Source: SIG589 sp964566175 (GTDB lineage: Bacteria > Bacillota > Clostridia > Oscillospirales > Acutalibacteraceae). From it: a stretch of 15,223 nt of DNA. The notes beneath the pieces were generated by a model. The model worked only from the letters and a program-made list of their open reading frames with translations, made no database searches and was not told where the DNA came from. The DNA lies in the NCBI GenBank assembly GCA_964566175.1, contig CAZMHU010000027.1, forward strand, positions 1 through 15,223, given 5' to 3'. The position numbers and the translations under genes were made by a program. This document shows positions 7,159 to 13,565 of the stretch, piece after piece. The first letter of the stretch is position 1. Every line of letters starts with the position of its first letter.

Positions 7159-9357
7159 TTACTTTCTGCGATTGCGGTCAAAGCCCTGACGCGGTCTGTG
7201 AGGTCTGCGCTCTTGCTGCTGATCCTCACCGTCATCTTCCGGCACCATACCCATCTTTTCAATCAAAGCGTCGCGACGGGAGAGGTTAAGTCTGCCCTGA
7301 TCGTCGATTTCGGTAACCTTAACGATAACCTCATCGCCTACGTTGACAACGTCCTCAACCTTTTCAACACGCTTAACGTCAAGTTTGCTTATGTGAACAA
7401 GACCTTCTTTTCCGGGAGCAATCTCAACAAATGCACCGAAGGACATAAGACGTGTTACCTTACCTTTATAGAACGCACCGATTTCGGGATCGTTGGCAAT
7501 GGTTTCGATAATCATTATAGCCTGCTTTGCCTTATCAACATCAAGACCGGAAACGTAAACCTGTCCGTCTTCTTCAATATTGATAGTGCAGTCGCACTGC
7601 TCTTGAATAGACTGAATAACTTTACCCTGCTTGCCGATAACATCACCGATCTTTGCGGGATCGATCTTTGTTGTGAGCATCTTGGGAGCGTAGGGAGAAA
7701 GTTCTGCTCTCGGCTCGCCGATTACGGGGAGCATAATATCATCGAGTATATATTTACGTGCTTTGTTTGTCTTCTCAAATGCCTGCTTTATGATTTCGGG
7801 AGTGAGACCGTGAACCTTTAAGTCCATCTGGATTGCGGTGATACCCTTGTGAGTACCGGCAACCTTAAAGTCCATATCGCCGTAGAAATCTTCAAGACCC
7901 TGAATGTCAACCATCGTCATAAAGTCGCCGTATACGCCCTCATCACCTGTGATAAGACCGCAGGAAATACCCGCAACGGGAGCCTTTATCGGAACACCGG
8001 CAGCCATAAGTGCGAGTGTAGAACCGCAAATGGAAGCCTGTGAAGTTGAACCGTTTGAAGAAAGAACCTCGGAAACGACACGGATAGCATACGGGAATTC
8101 CTCAACCGACGGAATAACCGGAAGAAGCGCACGCTCTGCGAGTGCACCGTGACCGATTTCACGACGTCCGGGACCGCGGCTGGGTTTGGTTTCGCCAACA
8201 GAATATGACGGGAAGTTGTAGTGATGGATATATCTCTTTTCAACCTGCTCGTCAAGACCGTCCAACTTCTGTGCTTCACTTACCGGCGCTAAAGTTGCAA
8301 CCGAGAGAACCTGTGTCTGACCGCGGGTGAACATACCCGAACCGTGAGTTCTGGGAAGAAGGTCAACCTTTGCGTTAAGGGGACGGATTTCGTCAATTCC
8401 GCGTCCGTCAACACGCTTGTGCTCGTTCTTGAGCCAATCGCGTACAACGTGCTTCTGAACAAGATACATAATCTCGTCAAGTTTTGCTTCCTGTCCTTCA
8501 AAACGCTCGTCAAACTTTTCGTGAACCGCATCATAGATAGGTGCCAAAGCTGCATCTCTTACCAATTTATCATCGGTGTCGAGAGCCTTCTTAACATCCT
8601 CAATGCAGAACTCTTCAATCTCAGCCATAACAGCCGGATCGGGATTGCTTGACTCAAATGTGAATTTCGGCTTGCCGATTTCAGCAACAATACCGTTTAT
8701 AAACTTAACAACTTCTTTATTTGCTTCGTGACCCTTCATAATGGCGTCAAACATAACGTCATCCGGAATTTCGTTTCCGCCGGCTTCGATCATCGCAATG
8801 AGGTCGGCTGTTGAAGAAACGGTCAAATCAAGTTCGGAAAGTTCGCGCTGTTCGAGAGTCGGGTTAATGACAACCTCGCCGTTTACGAGACCGACTTTAA
8901 CACTGGAGATAGGACCGTCCCACGGAACGTCCGAAATGGCGATAGCCGCCGAAACACCGATAGCCGCCGCAACTTCGGGACTGCAATCGGGGTCTACCGA
9001 CATAACGGTAGCGACAACAGAACAATCGTTACGCATATCCTTGGGGAAAAGCGGACGAATAGGTCTGTCGATACATCTGCCGGCAAGAGTAGCCTTTTCG
9101 CTTGCTCTGCCCTCACGACGCAAAAACGAGCCGGGGAAACGTCCGACAGAATACATTTTTTCTTCATAATCAACCGAGAGAGGGAAGAAATCAATTCCCT
9201 CACGGGGTTTCTGCGATGCAGTTACGGTACAGAGCACCGAGGTTTCACCGTAGGTGGCCATTACAGCCGCATTTGCAAGTTGTGCCATCATACCGGTTTC
9301 GAGTTTCAAGGGACGACCGGCAAGAGTGGTTTCGTAAACCTTATAGTTTTCAAACAT
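7159..9357 (-). CDS. pnp: Polyribonucleotide nucleotidyltransferase (PNPase)
   Basis: PNPase degrades RNA 3' to 5' by phosphorolysis, releasing nucleoside diphosphates. It acts as a trimer in RNA turnover. The 732-residue protein has the canonical order. A first RNase PH domain (about 10-140, with FFPLSVDYEEKMYSVGRFPG) is followed by an alpha-helical linker. The second, catalytic RNase PH domain carries GRGIDEIRPL, MFTRGQTQVL and the DFYGDMDFKVAGT acidic motif followed by GITAIQMDLK. Then come a KH domain (VIGKQGKVIQSIQ) and an S1 domain (GAFYKGKVTRLMSFGAFVEIAPGKEGLVH). The tail is rich in Gln, Arg and Pro. The start is ATG 9357, because GGAGG lies 7 nt upstream and the protein then begins MFENYKVYET as in relatives. 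An upstream in-frame start near 9390 has no ribosome site. It lies downstream of rpsO on the same strand, the classic arrangement. Confidence 0.98.
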   Translation of the reverse strand: MFENYKVYETTLAGRPLKLETGMMAQLANAAVMATYGETSVLCTVTASQKPREGIDFFPLSVDYEEKMYSVGRFPGSFLRREGRASEKATLAGRCIDRPIRPLFPKDMRNDCSVVATVMSVDPDCSPEVAAAIGVSAAIAISDVPWDGPISSVKVGLVNGEVVINPTLEQRELSELDLTVSSTADLIAMIEAGGNEIPDDVMFDAIMKGHEANKEVVKFINGIVAEIGKPKFTFESSNPDPAVMAEIEEFCIEDVKKALDTDDKLVRDAALAPIYDAVHEKFDERFEGQEAKLDEIMYLVQKHVVRDWLKNEHKRVDGRGIDEIRPLNAKVDLLPRTHGSGMFTRGQTQVLSVATLAPVSEAQKLDGLDEQVEKRYIHHYNFPSYSVGETKPSRGPGRREIGHGALAERALLPVIPSVEEFPYAIRVVSEVLSSNGSTSQASICGSTLALMAAGVPIKAPVAGISCGLITGDEGVYGDFMTMVDIQGLEDFYGDMDFKVAGTHKGITAIQMDLKVHGLTPEIIKQAFEKTNKARKYILDDIMLPVIGEPRAELSPYAPKMLTTKIDPAKIGDVIGKQGKVIQSIQEQCDCTINIEEDGQVYVSGLDVDKAKQAIMIIETIANDPEIGAFYKGKVTRLMSFGAFVEIAPGKEGLVHISKLDVKRVEKVEDVVNVGDEVIVKVTEIDDQGRLNLSRRDALIEKMGMVPEDDGEDQQQERRPHRPRQGFDRNRRK

Positions 9358-9390
9358 TTTTATACCTCCGTATTTTATTTTTTGAGGCAT

Positions 9391-9445
9391 GCAGTGTTTA
9401 GCAATAAATCCAACCGCCGAAAAACGCAGCGGCTCGATTCACTGC
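9391..9445 (-). promoter_or_regulatory. Structured pnp leader hairpin between rpsO and pnp
   Basis: On the minus strand, GCAGTG (9440-9445) pairs with CACTGC (9391-9396). AATC pairs with GATT and AGCCGCTG pairs with CGGCGGTT inside it, closing a CGTTTTT loop. The long imperfect hairpin ends about 33 nt before the pnp ATG. In E. coli, PNPase autoregulates through an RNase III-cut leader hairpin at the same place. A similar role here is inference from position and structure only. No promoter with a convincing -10 box was found in this gap, so pnp may depend on read-through from rpsO. Confidence 0.45.
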
Positions 9446-9473
9446 TAACTCTGCCTGCCTTTTTTCACTACCT

Positions 9474-9505
9474 AAAAACAAAGCAGACCGAAAAGGCCTG
9501 CTTTG
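9474..9505 (-). terminator. Intrinsic terminator or attenuator after rpsO
   Basis: On the minus strand, CAAAGCAGGCC and GGTCTGCTTTG form an 11-bp stem (one G-U pair) around TTTTC, followed by TTTTT at 9478-9474. It begins only a few bases after the rpsO stop. It should end most rpsO transcripts, with read-through supplying pnp. Confidence 0.85.
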
Positions 9506-9511
9506 CAGGAA

Positions 9512-9775
9512 TTACTTACGAATTCCGAGTTTTTTGATGATTTCACGATATCTCTCAACATCGTTCTTCATAACATAAGCCAAAAGGTTTCTTCTGTGAC
9601 CAACCATCTTCAAAAGTCCGCGACGTGAGTGATGGTCGTTCTTGTGAACCTTAAGGTGCTCATTAAGTTCGTTAATGCGTGTTGTGAGAACGGCGATTTG
9701 AACCTCCGGTGAACCGGTGTCGCCCTCGTGAGTAGCATAGGTCTTAATGATTTCCTGCTTCTGTTCCTTTGTCAT
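9512..9775 (-). CDS. rpsO: 30S ribosomal protein S15
   Basis: S15 is a primary binder of the central domain of 16S rRNA and helps form the 30S platform. The 87-residue protein MTKEQKQEII...KKLGIRK matches the family's usual 88-89 residues. It carries the signature stretch containing HKNDHHSRRGLL, MVGHRRNLLAYV and a basic C-terminus. The start is ATG 9775: GAGGTG lies 6-8 nt upstream, while the GTG at 9784 is itself part of that ribosome site and is unlikely to initiate. It is followed by a terminator-like hairpin and then pnp. It is expressed from a strong upstream promoter with a structured leader. Confidence 0.98.
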   Translation of the reverse strand: MTKEQKQEIIKTYATHEGDTGSPEVQIAVLTTRINELNEHLKVHKNDHHSRRGLLKMVGHRRNLLAYVMKNDVERYREIIKKLGIRK

Positions 9776-9876
9776 CTTTTTCACCTCATTAAAAATAATT
9801 GTCCGCCGTTAACCAAGCAAGGGGCAGGTGATAAGCGCAATATGCGACATACTCCCAGAGCATAGTAAACGGTAGC
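9776..9876 (-). promoter_or_regulatory. Structured 5' leader of rpsO, possible S15 autoregulatory element
   Basis: The predicted leader is about 100 nt. On the minus strand CCGTT (9872-9868) pairs with AACGG (9810-9806). This encloses a hairpin TATGCTC-TGG-GAGTATG (9864-9848) and a smaller CGCA-TAT-TGCG (9846-9836), which gives a three-way-junction outline. S15 leaders in several bacterial groups fold into different structures that bind S15 and repress translation. Membership of a known S15 leader class was not shown here. Confidence 0.45.
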
Positions 9877-9882
9877 CTAATG

Positions 9883-9911
9883 ATTATAACACAGCGATAA
9901 AAATTTGTAAA
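9883..9911 (-). promoter_or_regulatory. Sigma-A promoter of rpsO
   Basis: On the minus strand the -35 is TTTACA (9911-9906), the spacer is 17 nt, and the -10 is TATAAT (9888-9883) with an extended TGT before it. Transcription would begin near 9876. It faces away from the plus-strand TSUP gene pair that starts at 9957. Confidence 0.85.
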
Positions 9912-9956
9912 GGGTTATTTTTCAACATTACGGCACATACTAACACAGGTGGTAAA

Positions 9957-10307
9957 ATGAAAAAAATTGTTGTCGGATTTTTCGGCACGCTTGTGGGAAT
10001 TATCAACGGAACAGTAGGTGCCGGCGGCGGACTTGTTGCCGTGCCGATGCTGAAAAAAGGCGGGCTTTCGCAAAAAGATGCACATTCCACCGCAATAGCA
10101 GTGCTGTTGCCTGTGAGCCTGTCAAGCGGAATATCATATCTCGGCGCAGGTCACGTCACCTTTGCGGACGCCTTGCCGTTTATAATCCCTTCGGTTGTGG
10201 GTGCCGTTGCGGGAACGTTTATTTTGCAAAAAATACCGCAAAATCTTTTAAAAAAGGTTTTCGCTGTGTTTATGCTTTATGCGGGGGTGCGACTTTTTCT
10301 ACGATGA
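9957..10307 (+). CDS. Half-size TauE/SafE (TSUP) family permease, N-terminal-half type
   Basis: This 116-residue membrane protein has about four helices and the hallmark first half of a TSUP permease: VGIINGTVGAGGGLVAVPML near residues 13-32, then HSTAIAVLLPVS. TSUP proteins carry sulfite, sulfonates, sulfolactate or related anions and usually run to 240-270 residues in two repeats. Here the protein ends after one repeat, and the next gene starts inside its stop codon (ATGA, 10304-10307). AGGTGG lies 5-6 nt before the ATG. The two products probably assemble as a heterodimer equal to one full permease. The substrate is unknown. I see no convincing -10 box between it and the divergent rpsO promoter. 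Confidence 0.85.
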   Translation: MKKIVVGFFGTLVGIINGTVGAGGGLVAVPMLKKGGLSQKDAHSTAIAVLLPVSLSSGISYLGAGHVTFADALPFIIPSVVGAVAGTFILQKIPQNLLKKVFAVFMLYAGVRLFLR

Positions 10308-10681
10308 ATATTTTTAATCTTTTATGGGGTTTTGTGTCGGGAATAGCGGCTGGTATGGGACTGGGTGGCGGAACGGTACTGCTGATATATCTCACGCTGC
10401 TTGAGGATATGCCTCAACTAAAAGCGCAGGGAATAAACATACTTGTGTTTGTCCCGACCGCGGCGGTTGCGGTGATAATTTATACCCTCAAGAAAAAAAT
10501 CGCGTGGAAGCGTGTGCTCATAATGGCACCGCTCGGAATACTCGGCTCGTTCGGCGGAGCATATCTTTTGCGGATACTGCCGAGCGAACTTTTAAGCAAA
10601 ATTTTGGGCGGCGTACTTATGATAATGGGTGCTGTGCGCCTTTTCGGCAAAAATCGAAAAACACCAGAAAAGGATGTATAA
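10304..10681 (+). CDS. Half-size TauE/SafE (TSUP) family permease, second half
   Basis: This 125-residue partner of the preceding gene overlaps it by 4 nt. It repeats the TSUP entry motif as FVSGIAAGMGLGGGTVLLIYL (residues 10-30 region) followed by KAQGINILVFVPTA, then two or three further helices and a basic tail KNRKTPEKDV. The two genes are in different frames (the overlap is -4). They therefore do not look like a simple single-base frameshift: each has its own proper start, stop and N-terminal glycine-rich repeat motif. Translational coupling through the ATGA overlap should give balanced amounts. The role is inferred to be anion or sulfur-compound transport with its partner. Confidence 0.85.
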   Translation: MNIFNLLWGFVSGIAAGMGLGGGTVLLIYLTLLEDMPQLKAQGINILVFVPTAAVAVIIYTLKKKIAWKRVLIMAPLGILGSFGGAYLLRILPSELLSKILGGVLMIMGAVRLFGKNRKTPEKDV

Positions 10682-10688
10682 TATTCTG

Positions 10689-10717
10689 TTGCAAAATGTG
10701 TAAAACAGTGGTATACT
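10689..10717 (+). promoter_or_regulatory. Sigma-A promoter of lexA-rnhA
   Basis: The -35 TTGCAA (10689-10694), a 17-nt spacer and the -10 TATACT (10712-10717) form a good promoter. Initiation near 10724 would put the SOS box immediately at and after the start site. Confidence 0.82.
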
Positions 10718-10725
10718 GCAAATGA

Positions 10726-10739
10726 CGAATATTTGTTCG
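10726..10739 (+). promoter_or_regulatory. LexA operator (Gram-positive SOS box)
   Basis: CGAATATTTGTTCG matches the Bacillus/Clostridium SOS palindrome CGAAC-N4-GTTCG at 9 of the 10 fixed positions. It sits just after the predicted start of transcription and before the GGAGG of lexA, where LexA binding would block transcription of its own gene. Confidence 0.85.
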
Positions 10740-10753
10740 ACGGAGGACAGGCT

Positions 10754-11341
10754 ATGCAGAACACACCGCTCAACAAAAAACAATCCGATGTTTATAACTT
10801 TTTGGCTCACGAACTTTCAGGCGGACTGCCGCCGACGGTGCGTGAGATTTGCCGTGCGACAGGGATAAAATCCACATCGACAGTACACGCCGTTTTACAG
10901 TCGCTTGAAGAAAAGGGTCTTATAACCCGCGACCGTCACAATTCACGCGCGATAAGGCTTTCCGCGGCATCCGAAGCGGCGTTTGTGCCGGTAGTGGGCA
11001 GAATAACCGCAGGACAGCCGATACTCGCCGTTGAGGAAATCGAAGACTATATTCCCTACCCCACCAAAGATAACGACGGTCTTTTCGCACTGCGCGTTGT
11101 GGGTCTTAGTATGCGTGATGCCGGAATACTCGACGGTGATATTATCATTGCCGATAAAAATATAATATCCAAAAACGGTGATATTGTCGTTGCATTAGAC
11201 GGTGACGAAGCCACCGTAAAACGCCTGCGTCTTGAAAACGGAAAAATCATACTTATGCCGGAAAACCCCGACTATTCTCCGATATATCCCGAAAACCCGA
11301 AGATTTTAGGCAAAGTTATCGGAAATTTCAGACGGTATTAG
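10754..11341 (+). CDS. lexA: SOS response repressor LexA
   Basis: LexA represses DNA-damage genes and cuts itself when RecA filaments form. The 195-residue protein has an N-terminal winged helix (about 1-70, recognition region PPTVREICRATGIKSTSTVHAVLQ, given here in part). A peptidase S24 domain follows. The cleavage site is Ala86-Gly87 in RITAGQPI, the catalytic Ser119 is in VVGLSMRDAG and the general-base Lys156 is in DEATVKRL. All residues needed for autocleavage are present, and the Ser and Lys numbers coincide with those of E. coli. The start is ATG 10754, with GGAGG 7 nt upstream. An in-frame TTG at 10733 lies inside the SOS box and is not used in my reading. rnhA follows 9 nt after the stop. 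Confidence 0.97.
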   Translation: MQNTPLNKKQSDVYNFLAHELSGGLPPTVREICRATGIKSTSTVHAVLQSLEEKGLITRDRHNSRAIRLSAASEAAFVPVVGRITAGQPILAVEEIEDYIPYPTKDNDGLFALRVVGLSMRDAGILDGDIIIADKNIISKNGDIVVALDGDEATVKRLRLENGKIILMPENPDYSPIYPENPKILGKVIGNFRRY

Positions 11342-11350
11342 GAGGACAAT

Positions 11351-11803
11351 ATGGCAAACAAAAAAACCGTTCAACTTTTTACCGACGGCGCTTGCTCGGG
11401 AAATCCCGGTGCGGGCGGTTGGGGCGCTGTTTTACGTTATAACGGCGTTGAAAAAGAGCTTTCGGGCGGCGAGAAGGAAACCACTAACAACCGTATGGAA
11501 CTTTCCGCCGTTATAGAAGGACTTCGTGCCCTTAAAGAACCCTGCCGTGTTCAACTTTGCACCGACTCAAAATACGTTGCAGACGGTGTCACAAAAGGTT
11601 GGGCAGAGGGGTGGAAAAAACGCGGTTGGAAAAAAGCCGACGGGAAACCCGCGCTTAATGTCGATTTGTGGGAAACTCTTTTGGAACTTTTGACGGTGCA
11701 CGAGGTTGAAATAAACTGGATAAAGGGTCACAACGGACACCCCGAAAACGAAAGATGTGACACTCTTGCCGTTTCTGCCGCAAAAAATTTAAAAAATTTG
11801 TAA
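11351..11803 (+). CDS. rnhA: Ribonuclease HI
   Basis: RNase HI cuts the RNA strand of RNA-DNA hybrids, removing R-loops and primers. The 150-residue protein is close to the E. coli length (155). It shows the four acidic metal-binding residues: Asp12 in LFTDGACSGNPG, Glu50 in TNNRMELSA, Asp72 in CTDSKYV and Asp137 in NERCDTLA. The flexible-loop His127 is in IKGHNGH. The basic handle loop GWKKRGWKKADGKP at about 87-100 is present. AGGAGG lies directly after the lexA stop, 9 nt between genes, so the two should be one transcript under the lexA SOS box. No separate promoter was found. Confidence 0.97.
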   Translation: MANKKTVQLFTDGACSGNPGAGGWGAVLRYNGVEKELSGGEKETTNNRMELSAVIEGLRALKEPCRVQLCTDSKYVADGVTKGWAEGWKKRGWKKADGKPALNVDLWETLLELLTVHEVEINWIKGHNGHPENERCDTLAVSAAKNLKNL

Positions 11804-11810
11804 GAAACAG

Positions 11811-11839
11811 TTGCAAAGTCTACCAAAAAGGTATACAAT
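11811..11839 (+). promoter_or_regulatory. Sigma-A promoter of nifS-nifU
   Basis: TTGCAA (11811-11816), a 17-nt spacer and TACAAT (11834-11839) form a good promoter in the gap after rnhA. The predicted leader to the nifS ATG is about 31 nt. No binding site for an Fe-S regulator is recognisable. No terminator separates rnhA from this promoter, so lexA read-through may also reach nifS. Confidence 0.75.
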
Positions 11840-11876
11840 ATATCTGCCAAAAAAATACTAAGGACAGTTTTGCAGT

Positions 11877-13058
11877 ATGAAACGATTTGTATATGCCGAT
11901 AATTCGGCAACCACTAAACTGAGCGATAACGCCCTTGCCGCTATGATGCCCTATTTTCAGGAAGATTACGGCAACGCCAGCAGTCTTTATTCAATGGGTG
12001 TCAGAGCGCACGCCGCCGTTGACGAGGCACGCAAAAAAATTGCCGATGCCATAGGCGCAACTCCGCGCGAGATTTACTTTACAAGCGGCGGAAGCGAAGC
12101 CGACAACTGGGCAATAAAGGGTGCGGCGAAAGCTATGCTCCGCAAAAACAAAAAACATATTATAACCAGCCGTTTTGAGCACCACGCGGTTCTGCATACC
12201 CTTGCGGCGCTTGAAAAGGACGGTTTTGAGGTAACATATCTTGATGTCCACGAAAACGGCATAGTCCACCCGAGTGAACTCGAGGCCGCTATCCGTGAAG
12301 ACACGGGACTTGTTACGATTATGTACGCCAACAACGAAATAGGCACAGTTCAGCCGATAAAGGAACTGGGCGAGATTTGCCGCAATCATGGCATTCCGTT
12401 CCACACCGATGCCGTACAGGCCGTCGGAAACTTACCTATTGACGTTAAAGAGCAAAACATTGATATGCTTTCAATGTCGGCACACAAATTCCACGGCCCC
12501 AAGGGAATAGGCGCACTTTATATCCGCCGCGGCACTGTGCTCCCCACCCTTATCAACGGCGGTGCGCAGGAGTTTGGCAGACGTGCGGGCACTGAAAACA
12601 CCGCAGGTATTGTCGGAATGGCAACCGCACTTTGCGATGCCGTTGCGACGATGGAAAGCCGAAACGAAAACGTCAAAAAAATCAGGGATTATATAATAAC
12701 CGAAGCCTCAAAGATTGAGCGTTCACGCATAAACGGTGACCTTGAAAATCGCCTATGCGGAAACGTTAATATGTGTTTTGAAGGAATAGAGGGCGAGTCC
12801 CTTTTGCTTATGCTTGATTATAACGGAATAAGCGCATCAAGCGGCTCGGCGTGCACATCGGGTTCGCTTGACCCGAGCCACGTTTTACTGAGCATCGGTC
12901 TTCCGCACGAAATAGCGCACGGCTCACTGCGTCTATCTTTCGGTGACGGCAACACTATGGAAGATGCCGAATATATTATGTCGGTACTGCCGGACATTGT
13001 TGAAAGACTGCGTGCAATGTCACCTCTTTGGGATGAAATAAAGGAGAATGAAAAGTAA
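11877..13058 (+). CDS. nifS: Cysteine desulfurase (NifS/IscS family)
   Basis: This PLP enzyme takes sulfur from cysteine as a persulfide and hands it to Fe-S scaffolds or tRNA thiolases. The 393-residue aminotransferase class V fold shows DNSATTKLS at the start and SGGSEADNWAI at 70-80. His103 is in EHHAVLH, HTDAVQAVGN is at 176-185, and the PLP lysine Lys204 is in SAHKFHGPKG. The catalytic Cys326 lies in SSGSACTSGS, a short group I (NifS/IscS) loop. The ribosome site AAGGA is rather far (12 nt) from the ATG. The stop codon overlaps the nifU start by one base (TAATG at 13056-13060), which indicates coupled translation with the scaffold. Which sulfur acceptors it serves beyond NifU cannot be read from the window. 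Confidence 0.96.
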   Translation: MKRFVYADNSATTKLSDNALAAMMPYFQEDYGNASSLYSMGVRAHAAVDEARKKIADAIGATPREIYFTSGGSEADNWAIKGAAKAMLRKNKKHIITSRFEHHAVLHTLAALEKDGFEVTYLDVHENGIVHPSELEAAIREDTGLVTIMYANNEIGTVQPIKELGEICRNHGIPFHTDAVQAVGNLPIDVKEQNIDMLSMSAHKFHGPKGIGALYIRRGTVLPTLINGGAQEFGRRAGTENTAGIVGMATALCDAVATMESRNENVKKIRDYIITEASKIERSRINGDLENRLCGNVNMCFEGIEGESLLLMLDYNGISASSGSACTSGSLDPSHVLLSIGLPHEIAHGSLRLSFGDGNTMEDAEYIMSVLPDIVERLRAMSPLWDEIKENEK

Positions 13059-13501
13059 TGTATACCGAACAAGTAATGGAACATTTTTACAATCCGCATA
13101 ATATGGGTGAACTCGCCGATGCAAACGGCATTGGTGAAGTCGGAAACCCGAAGTGCGGCGATATTATGAGAATGTATATCAAGGTTGAAGACGGAATTAT
13201 TACCGATGTTAAGTTTAAAACTTTCGGTTGCGGTTCTGCCATTGCCACAAGTTCTATCGCCACCGATATGGTAAAGGGTCACACTATCGAAGAAGCGTTG
13301 ACACTTTCCAACAAGGCAGTTGTTGAGGCTTTGGGCGGTCTTCCGGCACACAAAATACACTGCTCAGTTCTTGCCGAACAGGCAATAAAGGCGGCAATAT
13401 CCGATTATTATAACCGTCAGGGCATTGACCCGACACCTATCGTCGGTGAAATCACACCGTGTGACCACGGCGAAAACGGAACCTGCTCACACTGCGGTTA
13501 A
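13058..13501 (+). CDS. nifU: Fe-S cluster scaffold, NifU/IscU family
   Basis: This scaffold assembles [2Fe-2S] and [4Fe-4S] clusters with sulfur from the adjacent desulfurase. The 147-residue protein has the three cluster cysteines in family context: Cys33 in GNPKCGDIM (with Asp35, needed for cluster release), Cys58 in FKTFGCGSAIATSS and Cys102 in HKIHCSVLAE. This is the IscU-type N-terminal domain only. The ferredoxin-like middle and Nfu domains of long NifU are absent. The last 13 residues add Cys135, His137, Cys143, His145 and Cys146, an unusual metal-ligand-rich tail. AAGGAG lies about 14 nt before the ATG inside the end of nifS, and the start overlaps its stop by 1 nt. Confidence 0.95.
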   Translation: MYTEQVMEHFYNPHNMGELADANGIGEVGNPKCGDIMRMYIKVEDGIITDVKFKTFGCGSAIATSSIATDMVKGHTIEEALTLSNKAVVEALGGLPAHKIHCSVLAEQAIKAAISDYYNRQGIDPTPIVGEITPCDHGENGTCSHCG

Positions 13502-13511
13502 AACTCATCAC

Positions 13512-13554
13512 ACGTCAGTTCGAAACCTTCCTGACGTTAAATAAAACTAAAGGA
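13512..13554 (+). promoter_or_regulatory. preQ1-I type riboswitch upstream of queT
   Basis: The P1 stem is ACGTCAG (13512-13518) with CTGACGT (13531-13537), closing a 12-nt loop TTCGAAACCTTC. An A-rich tail TTAAATAAAACTAAAGG follows. Loop CCTT (13526-13529) can pair with tail AAGG (13550-13553), forming the H-type pseudoknot of preQ1-I. The loop beginning TTC and the AAAACTAAGG-like tail resemble known members. The pairing tail overlaps the AAAGGA ribosome site of queT, so binding of preQ1 should block translation. A downstream QueT gene fits the ligand. Confidence 0.85.
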
Positions 13555-13565
13555 CGTGCTTTAAA

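Noticed and set aside
7147..7821. Plus-strand open frame antisense to the 3' end of pnp
   Set aside because: It begins inside a terminator region and runs against the KH and S1 domains of PNPase. No independent evidence supports it.
10686..10710. CTGTT-N13-AACAG dyad in the lexA promoter as an additional operator
   Set aside because: It is short, has a long gap, and falls on the -35 and spacer. The downstream SOS box already explains regulation, so chance is likely.
11785..11806. AT-rich dyad AAATTT...AAATTT at the end of rnhA as a terminator
   Set aside because: The stem contains only A-T pairs and has no T-run after it, so it would not work as an intrinsic terminator.
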